NCBI GenBank assembly: GCA_040752975.1
Contig: JBFMHF010000005.1
Location: 50,967-114,966, forward strand
Reading direction: 5' to 3'
Source: JADLDB01 sp040752975
Lineage (GTDB): Bacteria; Myxococcota; Myxococcia; Myxococcales; Myxococcaceae
DNA length: 64,000 bases
Shown: positions 51,039-61,773 of the stretch, one piece after another
Layout: each line of letters opens with the position of its first letter
Numbering within the stretch: position 1 is the first letter of the stretch
Program-made: the position numbers and the translations under genes
Notes under the pieces: generated by a model
Databases searched by the model: none
What the model saw: the letters and a program-made list of their open reading frames with translations, nothing else
Told to the model about the DNA's origin: nothing

Positions 51039-51465
51039 ACTTCCCCCGGAGCTGGATCTCCACCTTCTGCTTGAGCAGCGAGCGCGGCACGCCCTTGCCC
51101 GGCTTCACCTTGAGCGTCACCTCGGGCAGGCACGCCACCTGCCCGCACTCGCTGCAGGTGAAGTGCGGGTGCCGCGCGTCGTCGCCCTTGTCCCGCTTGA
51201 GCTCGAAGCGCCAGACGTGATCGCCGAGATCCGTGCGCTGCACCAGCCCCACGTCGGTCAGGTCGACCAGGTTGCGGTACACCGTGGTGCGATCCATGCC
51301 CTCGTCGGAGAGCTGATCGACCAGCTCGCCGTGGGACACCGGCGTCACCGCCACCAAGAGCTTCTTCAGCACCGCCAGCCGGGGCGCCGTGCTGCGCAGG
51401 CCCGCCTTGCGGATCGTCGTCTTCAGATCATCGAGGCTCTGCCCCGGCGCCGTCACTGTTGCCAT
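51022..51465 (-). CDS. Fur-family metalloregulator
   Basis: 147 aa. Winged-helix DNA-binding domain (about 12-85: LRSTAPRLAVLKKLLVAVTPVSHGELVDQL, GMDRTTVYRNLVDLTDVGLVQ) and C-terminal metal domain with HPHFTCSECGQVACLPE (CxxC) and C-terminal CDDC, giving the structural zinc site of Fur/Zur/Mur proteins. Which metal it senses is not evident; its partner is a Co/Ni/Zn exporter. A palindromic TTGCA-GT-TGCAA box spans its start codon, suggesting autoregulation. Start ATG 51465. Confidence 0.9.
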   Translation of the reverse strand: MATVTAPGQSLDDLKTTIRKAGLRSTAPRLAVLKKLLVAVTPVSHGELVDQLSDEGMDRTTVYRNLVDLTDVGLVQRTDLGDHVWRFELKRDKGDDARHPHFTCSECGQVACLPEVTLKVKPGKGVPRSLLKQKVEIQLRGKCDDCS

Positions 51466-51476
51466 TGCAGTTGCAA
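51465..51476 (-). promoter_or_regulatory. palindromic box over the fur start, candidate metal-regulator operator
   Basis: TTGCA-GT-TGCAA is a perfect inverted repeat; on the minus strand the region reads three NNGCAA units at six-base spacing (TTGCAA CTGCAA TGGCAA). Fur-family boxes with TTGCAA half-sites are known for the nickel regulator Nur, so the similarity is suggestive only. Confidence 0.4.
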
Positions 51477-51503
51477 CAGTACCAGCACCGGCCCGAAAAA
51501 TCG

Positions 51504-53138
51504 CTACTCGGCGCCGAGGAACGGGTAGCCCAGCGAGGTGGGCGGCACGAAGGTCTCCTTGATCGTCCGCGGACTGGTCCAGCGCACCAGGTTGAGCAGC
51601 GAGCCGGCCTTGTCGTTGGTGCCGGAGCCCCGCGCGCCACCGAAGGGCTGCTGCCCCACCACCGCGCCGGTGGGCTTGTCGTTGATGTAGAAGTTGCCCG
51701 CCGCGTGGCGCAGCTTCTGCGACGCCACCGAGATGGCCTGGCGATCGCGCGCGAAGATGCTGCCGGTGAGGGCGTACGGCGCGGCCTGATCGCAGAGGTC
51801 CAGCGTCGCCTCGTACTCCTTGTCCGGGTAGACGTAGACGCTCACCACCGGGCCGAAGATCTCCTCGACCATCAGCGTGTGGGTGGGGCTCTGCACCTCC
51901 ACCAGGGTGGGTTGAACGAACCAGCCTTCGCTGCGGTTGGCCTTGCCGCCGGCCAGCACCGTCGCGCCCGGGCCCTTGGCCAGCTCGAGGTAGCGGCCGA
52001 TGTTGATGAAGGACTTCTCGTCGATCACCGCGGACATGAAGTTCCGGAAGTCGGTGGGCGGCCCCAGGGTGATGCCTTCGATCATCGGCACCAGGCGGTC
52101 CTTCAGCTTCGCCCACAGGGACTGGGGGACGAAGATCCGGCTGGCCGCGCTGCACTTCTGGCCCTGGTACTCGTAGCCGCCGCGGGCGATCGCCACCGCC
52201 ACCGCGTCGAGATCATCGGCCGCCGACGGGTGGACGAAGATGAAGTCCTTCCCGCCCGTCTCTCCCACCAGGCGCGGGTACTGCCGGTACCTCGGCAGGT
52301 TCTCCGCGATGGTCCGCCACATGGTGTTGAAGGTGCCGGTCGAGCCGGTGAAGTGCAGGCCGCCGAGATCCGGGTGCGGGAGGATCTCCGGCCCGAGCTT
52401 CGCGCCGGGGCCGGGGACGAAGTTGATCACCCCGTCGGGGAGCCCGGCCTCGCGGAGGATCTCCATCAGCGTCCACGCCGACAGCGTCGCCGTCTCCGCG
52501 GGCTTGAAGACGACCGTGTTGCCCATGATCGCCGGCGCGGTGCACAGGTTCACCGCGATGGAGGTGAAGTTGAAGGGCGCGACGGCGAAGACGAAGCCGT
52601 CCAGCGGGCGGTAGTCCGTCTGGTTCCACGTGCCGGGCGAGGAGATCGGCTGCTGGGCGTACAGCTCCTGGGCGAAGGCGACGTTGAAGCGCAGGAAGTC
52701 GACCGCCTCGCAGGCGGCGTCGATCTCCGCCTGGTGCGCCGTCTTCGCCTGGCCCCACATGGTGGTGGCGTTCATGCGCGCGCGGTGCCTGGTGGCGAGC
52801 AGCTCGGCCGCGCGGAGGAAGATCGCGGCGCGCTCGTGGAAGGGCGTCTGGCCCCACTCCTGACGGGCCTTCATCGCGGCGGTGACGGCGGCCCGGGCCT
52901 CTTCGGGGCCGGCGGCGTGGCCCCTGGCCAGCACGTGCTTGTGCCGGAAGGGCGCGCGCACCTCGAACATGCGCCCGGTGCGGACCTCCTTCCCGCCGAT
53001 GAGGAGGGGGATCTCCGGCTGCTCCTTCTCCACCTGCGCCAGCATCGCCTTGAGCTCGCCGCGCTCGGCGCTCCCGGGGGCGTAGGACTTCACCGGCTCG
53101 TTGACGGGGACTGGAACTTTGACGGTCGCGGTGATCAT
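51504..53138 (-). CDS. pruA: L-glutamate gamma-semialdehyde (P5C) dehydrogenase
   Basis: 544 aa. Oxidises P5C/glutamate-semialdehyde to glutamate with NAD, second step of proline breakdown. The ALDH catalytic Cys is in YQGQKCSAASRIF and the general-base Glu region is RLVGETGGKDF; NAD-binding Rossmann and VAPFNFTSIAVN are present. Length and N-terminus (VPVPVNEPVKSYAPGSAER) match the PruA/RocA class. ATG 53138 with GGGAG eight bases upstream. Runs divergently from a two-gene amine/proline dehydrogenase, consistent with a shared pathway. Confidence 0.93.
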   Translation of the reverse strand: MITATVKVPVPVNEPVKSYAPGSAERGELKAMLAQVEKEQPEIPLLIGGKEVRTGRMFEVRAPFRHKHVLARGHAAGPEEARAAVTAAMKARQEWGQTPFHERAAIFLRAAELLATRHRARMNATTMWGQAKTAHQAEIDAACEAVDFLRFNVAFAQELYAQQPISSPGTWNQTDYRPLDGFVFAVAPFNFTSIAVNLCTAPAIMGNTVVFKPAETATLSAWTLMEILREAGLPDGVINFVPGPGAKLGPEILPHPDLGGLHFTGSTGTFNTMWRTIAENLPRYRQYPRLVGETGGKDFIFVHPSAADDLDAVAVAIARGGYEYQGQKCSAASRIFVPQSLWAKLKDRLVPMIEGITLGPPTDFRNFMSAVIDEKSFINIGRYLELAKGPGATVLAGGKANRSEGWFVQPTLVEVQSPTHTLMVEEIFGPVVSVYVYPDKEYEATLDLCDQAAPYALTGSIFARDRQAISVASQKLRHAAGNFYINDKPTGAVVGQQPFGGARGSGTNDKAGSLLNLVRWTSPRTIKETFVPPTSLGYPFLGAE

Positions 53139-53251
53139 GGAGGCGTCTCCCTAATGGCGTTTTCGGCTTCTGCCCCACCCCGGCGGTGATGGGAAGCGCG
53201 CGCGTGTGTTCGTAGCGGCCCCCTCCCCCGTGCGCTACATGACGCCCCGGC

Positions 53252-54516
53252 ATGAGCCAGCGGCTGTCTCCCCTCACCGCGCCGATCACCCTCGACCTCG
53301 ACGGCGAGACGATTGAGGCGCGCGAGGGCGAGCCGGTGGCCGCGTCGCTCATCGCCGGCGGTGAGCTGCTCTTCTCCCGCTCCCCCAAGTACCACCGGCC
53401 CCGCGGCCCCTTCTGTCTGTCCGGTGCGTGCAGCCACTGCCTGATGCGGGTGGACGGCGTGCCCAACGTGCCCACCTGCCGGGTGCCGGCGCGGCCGGGC
53501 ATGCACCTCGAGCGGCAGAACGCGCTGCCCGACGCGCGGGTCGATCTCCTCCGCGCCGCCGACTTCGTCTTCAGCAGCTGGTTCAATCACCACGAGTTCC
53601 TCGCCGGCGTGCCGATCGCCGAGGACGTGCTGCAGAAGGTGGCCCGCAAGCTGTCGGGCCTGGGGCTGCTCCCCGAAAAGCCCGGGCCCACACGCGCGCC
53701 CGCGGTGAAGGAAGAGCACGAGGTGGTGATCGTCGGCGCTGGCGCGGCGGGCCTCGCGGCGGCGAAGCGGCTGGCCGAGCTGGGCGTGGCGCACACCCTC
53801 TTCGAGCGCGAGCGTGAGGTCGGCGGCCGCCTGCTGCTGGGCCTCGATCACGACGCGCCCCCGGTGTGGCAGCCGGCGAGCGATCGCCTGCGCACGGGCG
53901 CGCTGGTGGTGGGGCTGTTCGCCGACGAGGCGCGGCCCTTCCTGGTGGCGATCGAGCAGGATCGCGTCCACGTCATCTTCTACCGGGCCTTGCTCCTCGC
54001 GCTGGGCGGCCAGCCCTTCCTCCCCACCTTCCCCAACAACGATCTCCCGGGGGTGATGGCCGATCGCGCGGTGGCCGCGTTGATCCGCCGCTACGGCGTC
54101 CTGCCCGGCAAGACGATCGCCTGCGTCGGAGAGCCGGCCGCGGCCGAGGCGCTCTCCAGCGTGGTGCGCAGGGCGGGCGGGCACCCGGTGGCCGTGGGCG
54201 CCGAGCCGCTGCGCGCGCATGGCCTGCGCCAGGTGGACGCGGTGACGGTCCGCACCGCAGGCGGAGAAGAGAAGGTGCGCTGCGACGTGGTGGCGGTGTG
54301 CGGCGCGCTGGCGCCGTCCTTCGAGCTGGCGCGGGCCGGAGGCGCCAAGGTGGGCTGGGACGCGCGGGCGAAGACCTTCGTGGTGGAGGCCGACGCCCAG
54401 GGCCGCACCGCCAACCCGGCGCTCTTCGTCGCAGGCGAGCTCACCGGGCCGAGGACGGCGGGGCAGTCGGCGGCGAGCGGACGCGCGGCGGCCGAAGCGA
54501 TCGCAGGAGGCGCGCG

Positions 54517-54520
<4 letters not shown>
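53252..54520 (+). CDS. amine/proline dehydrogenase alpha-type FAD/[2Fe-2S] subunit
   Basis: 422 aa. N-terminal 2Fe-2S ferredoxin-like domain with Cys55, Cys60, Cys63 and Cys76 (RGPFCLSGACSHC ... PTC), then a FAD-binding domain starting EVVIVGAGAAGLAA. This is the SoxA-alpha/HcnB/opine-oxidase family: an oxidoreductase that passes electrons from amines to the chain. Together with the next gene and pruA it probably oxidises proline or hydroxyproline. The stop overlaps the next ATG (ATGA). Confidence 0.85.
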
Positions 54521-56010
<1,490 letters not shown>

Positions 56011-56019
56011 GGCAGCGGC

Positions 56020-56400
56020 TCACTGCTTGCCGTGCTTCTTCGCCGCCTGGCTCACGAGCCCCTCGGGCCAGGTGTCTGGTCCGAAGCGGCCGAGGATCTC
56101 CACCTTCTCGCCCGCGCTCTTGAGGACGAACGGGCCGTGGTTGCCGGCGCGCAGCGCGTAGGCGCCTTCGGGCTTCACCGCCTGCACGGTGCCCCCGGCC
56201 TTCGCCAGCGAGCCGAACAGCACCTTGGACACCTTGAGCTCCACCACCTGCCGCGCGGCCGGGTGCGGCGTGCTGGTGGCCATCGGATCGCCGGTGTACG
56301 GCTTCTGGGGATCCTGTTGCACCACGCGCGTCACCTCCGCCAGCACGGCGGCGTCGGCGCCCGGCAGCACTTCGTCGATCGGTTCAGGGGGCTTGGCCAT
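56020..56400 (-). CDS. 126-residue protein of unknown function in protease operon
   Basis: Not recognised. N-terminus MAKPPEPIDEVLPGADAAVL then a beta-rich part (VVELKVSKVLFGSLAKAGGTVQAV, AYALRAGNHGPFVL) and a basic C-terminus (SQAAKKHGKQ). No signal peptide. It is 12 bases downstream of the calpain-like gene on the same strand, so it may be its partner, inhibitor or cargo. Convergent with the dehydrogenase gene (9 bases). Confidence 0.65.
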   Translation of the reverse strand: MAKPPEPIDEVLPGADAAVLAEVTRVVQQDPQKPYTGDPMATSTPHPAARQVVELKVSKVLFGSLAKAGGTVQAVKPEGAYALRAGNHGPFVLKSAGEKVEILGRFGPDTWPEGLVSQAAKKHGKQ

Positions 56401-56412
56401 GGCGCCTCTCCC

Positions 56413-58134
56413 TTACGGGTTCACGATGTGGATGGCGCGGTAGAGCTCGGTGAACTTGCCGATCTCGATGCGGAAGAAGCCGTCGTTCTTCCCGTCATAG
56501 CCGTGCTCGGACTGGCCCCACGGGTTGCGCAGCTTGACGTACTTCGTCCCGTTCTCCTCCTCGACGCCCAGCACCGAGTACGCGTGGTGCGCGTAGACGC
56601 CGGTGTTGGTGTAGCGCGAGGCGTCTTCGGTGCCGTAGGTGCCGGCGGCCATCGGCTGCTTGTTGTCCGCCGCCTTCTTGATCCGCTCGTACAGGCGATC
56701 GGTGTTCACCCCCGACAGGTTCTCGTACGAGTAGGTCTTGCCCATCACCTCGCTCATCACCTGGCCCGCCACGCCGCCGTTGCCGATGGAGTCGTAGCTG
56801 CCCTTCCACTGGGCGTAGGCCTTTTCGATCAGCGGGAACCAGAGCTCCATCTTGTCGGGCGCCGTCGAGCCGCCGAGGCTGCCGCCGTAGATCGGCCCGC
56901 CGTAGCTGCGCGCGTAGAGATCGCCGTCGACCTTGATCTCCACCGGCCGCCCCACGCTCCAGCTGCTCGCGGAGTTGAACGTCACGGTGTACGTGCCGTC
57001 GCCGTTGTCCTTGATCATCTTCTCGATCACGTCGGGCCGGGCCGCCGCCACCGCTGCGAGCGCCGCGGGGAAGTAGCAGTTGCCGATAGCCCCCTGGCGC
57101 ACGTCGTCCGGCTTCGCGCCGTCGATGAAGAGCGGGCCGGTGAAGCGCTCCAGCTTGTACTTGGGCGTCCCGTCCGCGTTCAGCTCGTCCTTGTGCATCT
57201 TCGGGTCCGGCAGGTCGACGCGGTTCAGGTTGTCGTTGCCGCCCGGCACCTTGAGCGTTCCTGCCACGGAGGCGAAGTCGACGTTGTTGACGCCGTCGCT
57301 GCCCGCCACCTTGAACTCGTCGCCCGCCTTGCCCGGCAGCTTGAGGCCTTCGGGCAGAGACCCCTTGTCCGTCACCGTCACGTCCACCTTCTCGCCCGTG
57401 CGCACGTTGGTGAAGCGCAGCTTCGCGCCGGGCTCCGAGAGCGGGCGAGCGGTGTTGTGCGTCACGGAGATCCCGTCCGTCCCGGCGGTGAGATCCATGC
57501 GCTCCAGGTTGACGATCGCGTTGCGCGTGTCCTTCGCCTCGATGCCCTTCGCCTGAATGGTGAGCCAGTCGCTCGTCGAGCCGTCGGCCGCGCGGGTGCG
57601 CATGCGGATCAGATCGCCTTCGCGCACGTCCGGCATGGTGCCGAGGAACTTGCCGCTCGCGTCCGCGGTGCCGATCACCATCGTGTCGGTGAGGTGCAGG
57701 CGCCCGCCCGGGGCCGCCGAGAGGTTGATCGCCTCGATCACCTCGCCCGGCCTGGCCACGCCCGCGATCCCGTTCTTCTGATCGCCGGTGATGGTCAAGG
57801 GCCCGAAGGTCTCCTGCAGCGGCGCGCGGCCGATGAGGGCCTCGAGGAAGTTCTTCGCGCCGGCGTCCATCTGGAAGCCCGACTTGTCGAGCAGCTGGCC
57901 GAGGTCGCTCTTCTCGGACGAGGTGAGGCCCTTCGCCGCCAGGTCGAACTGCTCCTTGCGGGTGATCCCCGGCTTCGTCAGATCGGCCTTCACCTTCGCT
58001 GCCGAGGCGTGCGAGCCGTCGCCCACCGCCGCGAGGATGTCGAGGACGTTGGCGTCGGAGATCTTCGGAGTCGCCTCGCGCGAGAGCGTCTCGGTGAAGC
58101 TGCGGATCCGCGTGTCCTTGATGCGCATGGGCAT
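56413..58134 (-). CDS. calpain-family (C2) cysteine protease with N-terminal helical module
   Basis: 573 aa. The C-terminal half (about 310-573) is a calpain-type papain-fold domain with the complete triad: Cys353 (QGAIGNCYFPAALAA), His517 (YAHHAYSVLGV) and Asn537 (LRNPWG). Residues 1-105 are a helical module with GITRKEQFDLAAKGLTSSEKSDL; residues about 110-290 form a beta-rich region with two Ig-like parts. No signal peptide. Calpains are calcium-activated in eukaryotes, but no EF-hand is present here; the operon neighbours carry one. Last-but-one gene of a minus-strand unit. Confidence 0.87.
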   Translation of the reverse strand: MPMRIKDTRIRSFTETLSREATPKISDANVLDILAAVGDGSHASAAKVKADLTKPGITRKEQFDLAAKGLTSSEKSDLGQLLDKSGFQMDAGAKNFLEALIGRAPLQETFGPLTITGDQKNGIAGVARPGEVIEAINLSAAPGGRLHLTDTMVIGTADASGKFLGTMPDVREGDLIRMRTRAADGSTSDWLTIQAKGIEAKDTRNAIVNLERMDLTAGTDGISVTHNTARPLSEPGAKLRFTNVRTGEKVDVTVTDKGSLPEGLKLPGKAGDEFKVAGSDGVNNVDFASVAGTLKVPGGNDNLNRVDLPDPKMHKDELNADGTPKYKLERFTGPLFIDGAKPDDVRQGAIGNCYFPAALAAVAAARPDVIEKMIKDNGDGTYTVTFNSASSWSVGRPVEIKVDGDLYARSYGGPIYGGSLGGSTAPDKMELWFPLIEKAYAQWKGSYDSIGNGGVAGQVMSEVMGKTYSYENLSGVNTDRLYERIKKAADNKQPMAAGTYGTEDASRYTNTGVYAHHAYSVLGVEEENGTKYVKLRNPWGQSEHGYDGKNDGFFRIEIGKFTELYRAIHIVNP

Positions 58135-58219
58135 GGCTCGAAATCCCTCAGAGGTAAGCGGGGCGTGTCAATTTGCCCCATTGTCGGCGGCGCACAGACG
58201 AGAGTTGTGTGTAGATGTA

Positions 58220-58250
58220 GGAAAGCAGTTTCCTGTCTGATTCCAGACGG
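58220..58250. terminator. paired hairpins between caspase-like and calpain-like genes
   Basis: GTCTG (58235-58239) pairs with CAGAC (58244-58248), extendable by two further pairs, and GGAAA/TTTCC (58220-58224, 58229-58233) forms a second small stem. They lie just after the stop of the caspase-like gene on the minus strand, so they could be a weak terminator or processing site within the unit. Confidence 0.35.
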
Positions 58251-58258
58251 TTATGCGG

Positions 58259-60358
58259 CTACAGAACCGTCACCGGGACGCCCACCTCGGGTCGCTTGAG
58301 GGCATCGAGGGCTGCCTGGCCGATGGACTGCTTCAGCCTGGCGATGCCCGCGGAGTCGCCGGCGTAGTTGTGGCCGGTGTGGGCGGCGAGCGCGCTGGAG
58401 ACGTCGGACAGGGAGATCGTCTCGGGCAGGTTGTAGCGCTTCAAGAAGTTGGCCCACACCTCGCGATCCCGGTAGCCCTCGTCGACGGCGAGGGACTGCC
58501 CGAAGGCGAGCATGCCGGCCAGCTTCGCGTCCACCGGATCCATGCGCAGCTTGCCCGTGTCCTGCATGAAGCGGTTGAACTCGTAGACGGTGGTGGCGCG
58601 CATCGCTTCCTCGCTCATGTGCGAGTAGCGCGCGTTGAAGGACATGACGTACTCCGTCTTGCCGTCCTTGCCCTTCTGCTCGGTGAAGCGCACCACGTCC
58701 TTCGCCTCGCCCATCTTCGGCTCGTACCAGCCGCCCGCCACCACCTTCGAGTCGGGGTTGACGCGATCGAGGATGCCGCTGAACTCGCTCAGCGTGTTGA
58801 TCATGTTCGCGGACACCAGCACCTTGGTGCCGTCGAGCACGGAGGCGTCGCGGCTCTGCTTCACCGGCTGGAACTCGCGCGCCGTGTCCTCGGGCACCTT
58901 GAAGGTGGAGTAGTTGAAGTGCTTGTCGAGGTAGTCGGCCTGGCCGTCGTTGTCGCGGTCCAGCACCTTCTCGCGCGTCTGGGTGGAGATCGGCGTGAGG
59001 TAGTTGTCCCAGGTGCGGCCCCAGCCGATGTCGGCCGCCGCGTTCATGTCCTTGTGCAGCTTGTTCCAGTCGGCGCGCTCGCTGATCCCCTTCACCAGCG
59101 CCATCAGCGCCTGCACGCCTTCCCCGCGCGTCATCTGCCCGGCGCCGTCGGTGTAGAAGTTCGACGCCGCATAGGTGGTGACGACCTGTGTGTTGCCGTA
59201 CTTCTCCTTCACCCGGTCGAGCACGCCCTTGCCCACGCACAGGTTGTAGAAGAGCAGCTTGCCGTCGCCCGCGTTGGCGGCGTCCGGACCGTTCCTCACC
59301 GACGCGGACATGTTGCGGCCCCAGTTGGAGTGCCCGTCGTAGCCGACCACCTGCACGTTGGGATCGTTCATCGGCGAGAGGATGTTGGTCCCGCCCTCGC
59401 GCACCTGGATGCGGAAGGTCGTCTCCCCCACGCCGGGCTTGTTGATCTTCGCCTCGTAGGTGCTGACGCCGTGCTGGTTCTCGGCGCCCACCGCCTTGAA
59501 GCCGTGCTGCTTCAAGTAGCCGGTGAAGCCCTTCCAGAACTCGCCCTCGCCGACGGTCCACGACAGGTTGACCGTCTTGTTCCCGTTGGCGAACCACTTG
59601 TCATACGGCGGGCTGGTAGGCGCGAGCTCCTTGAGCAGCCGATCGGCGATGGCCTTCACGTCGCCCGTCTGCGCGGCCGGCGCGTTGGAGAGGTGGAAGA
59701 TCAGGTTCTCTCGCAGCCGCGGATCGGTCTCGGCCCTCACCAGCGCCTCGTACGTCTGCGCCACCTGGCCGCGGAGCGCCGGCTCGTTGGACGCGTTCAT
59801 CAGGTCCAGCAGCACCGCGCCGGCGGACGCGCGCAGCTGCAACGCCTGGTGCTTGTCGAGCCCCGCGGGCGGCTGCCCATCGGCCGGCACGCGCGCCAGG
59901 GCCACCTTGAGCTGCTCGAAGGTCTTCTCCCGCAGGGCCAGCGGCGCCTTCGCCAGCATCGGCTCCTTCGCGTTGTCGGCCACCTCGGCGGCCTTGAAGA
60001 GCGCGTCACCGAGCTCCACGTCGTTGGCCGGCGACTTGCCGTCGGCGGCGGTGGTGAAGACGCCGCTCGCGTTGAGCCACACCGGGCGATTGCCGCCCGC
60101 GGGATCCAGGTTGATGGGCTGCGTGCCCGGAGGAGGCGGCGGGGGCGGCTGCGGGGTGACGAGCTGCTTGATCACGTCGAGCGCGCCGGGGGCGAAGGAG
60201 TCGGCGTACTTCGCCATGATCGCCCGCAGCGCCGTCTTCTCGCTCGAGCTGACGATGCCGTTCTTCTGGGCCTGGGCGACGACCTGCTTCGCCTCGTCCA
60301 GGGTGAAGTTGCGATCGGCGGCGAAGCGCTCGCCCATGCGTCGGATGGTGGTGCTCAT
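58259..60358 (-). CDS. large protein with putative caspase-like (clan CD) core and EF-hand-like loop
   Basis: 699 aa, family not certain. N-terminal helical module (about 1-68; SSSEKTALRAIMAKYADSFAPGA), Pro-rich linker, helices 100-250, then an alpha/beta core with two motifs in the clan CD order: His343 after a hydrophobic strand (VQVVGYDGHSNWG) and Cys374 after another (KLLFYNLCVGKG), as in caspases, gingipains and CHAT proteases (strand-His-Gly, strand-Cys). An EF-hand-like loop DRDNDGQADYLD is at 467-478. No signal peptide. ATG 60358. The calpain-like gene follows in the same direction. Confidence 0.75.
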   Translation of the reverse strand: MSTTIRRMGERFAADRNFTLDEAKQVVAQAQKNGIVSSSEKTALRAIMAKYADSFAPGALDVIKQLVTPQPPPPPPPGTQPINLDPAGGNRPVWLNASGVFTTAADGKSPANDVELGDALFKAAEVADNAKEPMLAKAPLALREKTFEQLKVALARVPADGQPPAGLDKHQALQLRASAGAVLLDLMNASNEPALRGQVAQTYEALVRAETDPRLRENLIFHLSNAPAAQTGDVKAIADRLLKELAPTSPPYDKWFANGNKTVNLSWTVGEGEFWKGFTGYLKQHGFKAVGAENQHGVSTYEAKINKPGVGETTFRIQVREGGTNILSPMNDPNVQVVGYDGHSNWGRNMSASVRNGPDAANAGDGKLLFYNLCVGKGVLDRVKEKYGNTQVVTTYAASNFYTDGAGQMTRGEGVQALMALVKGISERADWNKLHKDMNAAADIGWGRTWDNYLTPISTQTREKVLDRDNDGQADYLDKHFNYSTFKVPEDTAREFQPVKQSRDASVLDGTKVLVSANMINTLSEFSGILDRVNPDSKVVAGGWYEPKMGEAKDVVRFTEQKGKDGKTEYVMSFNARYSHMSEEAMRATTVYEFNRFMQDTGKLRMDPVDAKLAGMLAFGQSLAVDEGYRDREVWANFLKRYNLPETISLSDVSSALAAHTGHNYAGDSAGIARLKQSIGQAALDALKRPEVGVPVTVL

Positions 60359-60502
60359 GCGTGCTCCCCGTGCGGCAGTGAGTGGTTCGGACCGTTTATC
60401 ACGACACCCGGGCCCTCGCGCGGGCGCAACCGCCAGAATCGTCACCGCCCGGAGACGGGAGGATCACTTTGATTGCAGCCGGTTGTGGCCCACAATCAGG
60501 CC

Positions 60503-61015
60503 GTGGACGTGACCATCTCCGAGGCGCAGGTGTCCGACGCCGAACGCATCGCAGCGCTGCACGTCGCGGCCTGGCGCTGGGCGTACAAGGACCTGCTGCC
60601 CGCGGAGTACCTGGCGAGCCTCGACGTCGAGCAGCGCGCGGTGATGTGGAAGGGCGCGCTCCAGGCGCCGGCGATCAAGGTGTGGCTGGCCTTCCTCGGC
60701 GACGAGCTGGCGGGCTTCGCGGCCACCGGACCGTCGCGGGACGCAGGCGCCGGGACGTCCACCGGTGAGCTGGGGGCGCTCTACGTGCGAGAGGATCGCG
60801 CGGGCATGGGCGTAGGCAGCGCGCTGTTGGCCGCGTGCGTGAAGGATCTCCACGGCCGCGGCTTCCACCCGCTCACCGCGTGGAGCTTCGAGAAGAACAC
60901 CCGGGCCCAGGCCTTCTACGAGAAGCACGGCTGGTCGAAGGACGGGCAGAGCCGCGTGGAGACCTTCGCCGGCAAGGCCGTGCGCGAGGTCCGTTTCCAC
61001 CTGAGTCGGAAGTGA
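60503..61015 (+). CDS. GNAT-family N-acetyltransferase
   Basis: 170 aa from GTG 60503 (60473 TTG or 60509 GTG are other options). Acetyl-CoA-binding motif A is LGALYVREDRAGMGVGSALLAACVKDL with the Q/RxxGxG/A signature as R-AGMGVGS, and the C-terminal motif B is TAWSFEKNTRAQAFYEKHGW. N-terminus ISEAQVSDAERIAALHVAAWRWAYKDLL is typical of the family. Acceptor unknown. The following gene overlaps by four bases. Confidence 0.88.
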   Translation: MDVTISEAQVSDAERIAALHVAAWRWAYKDLLPAEYLASLDVEQRAVMWKGALQAPAIKVWLAFLGDELAGFAATGPSRDAGAGTSTGELGALYVREDRAGMGVGSALLAACVKDLHGRGFHPLTAWSFEKNTRAQAFYEKHGWSKDGQSRVETFAGKAVREVRFHLSRK

Positions 61016-61740
61016 GCCGCGAGCGCACAGGGCCTCCGGCGATCAGCGGCGCTTCGCCGGACGAGGTGGAGGAGATCCTCCAGCGCGCCACCGAGCTCGC
61101 GCGCGTGCAGCAGGTCGAGAAGGCCGGCCTGTCGCCCTCGGAGATCGAGGCGCTGGCCCGGGAATCAGGGCTCGATCCCGCGGTGCTGAGGCGCGCGGCC
61201 CGCGACGTGGCTGAGCGGAAGAAGGACCCGGGCAACGTCTTCCTGGGCGCCCCCACCCGCCGGACCTTCGAGCGCGTGGTGCAAGGCGAGCTGGCGGCGG
61301 ATCAGCACGAGCAGCTCGCCGCGGAGATCGTCGACGCGGTGCGGGGGTTGTCGCCGTTCAGCGGGCAGCTCGCGGCGGTGGGGCGCACGCTGACGTGGAA
61401 CGGCATGACGACGGGTGGGTTGGTGGCGATCTCGGTGATCCCGCGCGACGGGAAGACGGTGATCCGCGTGGAGGTGAACGCGCGGCAGCTCGCGGGGGGC
61501 CTCTTCGGAGGGATCGTCGGCGGCGTGGGCGGAGGGGTGGCGCCCAACGTGGGGTGGATCCTCCCGGGCCTCCTGCACCTGCCGGTGGCGGTGGGCGTCG
61601 CGGCGGGGGCGGCGGTGGTGGTGGGCGCCTGGGGCATCGCGCGCGCGGCGTTCAAGTCGCGCGTCAACAAGGTCTACGACGGCATGTCAGCGCTGGCCGA
61701 CACGCTCGAGGAGCGCGCGGCCAGGTTGGTCGTCAAGTGA
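61012..61740 (+). CDS. membrane protein with helical N-domain, unknown function
   Basis: 242 aa. GTG 61012 overlaps the upstream stop (GTGA). The N-terminal region (EEILQRATELARVQQVEKAGLSPSEIEALARESGLDPAVLRRAARDVAE) is a two-helix motif common in proteins from several soil bacteria that also precede a membrane part. Two C-terminal hydrophobic segments are Gly-rich (LFGGIVGGVGGGVAPNVGWILPG and LPVAVGVAAGAAVVVGAWGIA). Function unknown. Confidence 0.68.
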   Translation: MSRERTGPPAISGASPDEVEEILQRATELARVQQVEKAGLSPSEIEALARESGLDPAVLRRAARDVAERKKDPGNVFLGAPTRRTFERVVQGELAADQHEQLAAEIVDAVRGLSPFSGQLAAVGRTLTWNGMTTGGLVAISVIPRDGKTVIRVEVNARQLAGGLFGGIVGGVGGGVAPNVGWILPGLLHLPVAVGVAAGAAVVVGAWGIARAAFKSRVNKVYDGMSALADTLEERAARLVVK

Positions 61741-61773
61741 CGTGGCCGCGATGACGGTTGAGCGCGCCGCTGG

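Noticed and set aside
56032..60472. Long plus-strand open frames over the calpain/caspase-like genes
   Set aside because: The minus-strand proteins have catalytic motifs; the plus frames are low-complexity shadows.
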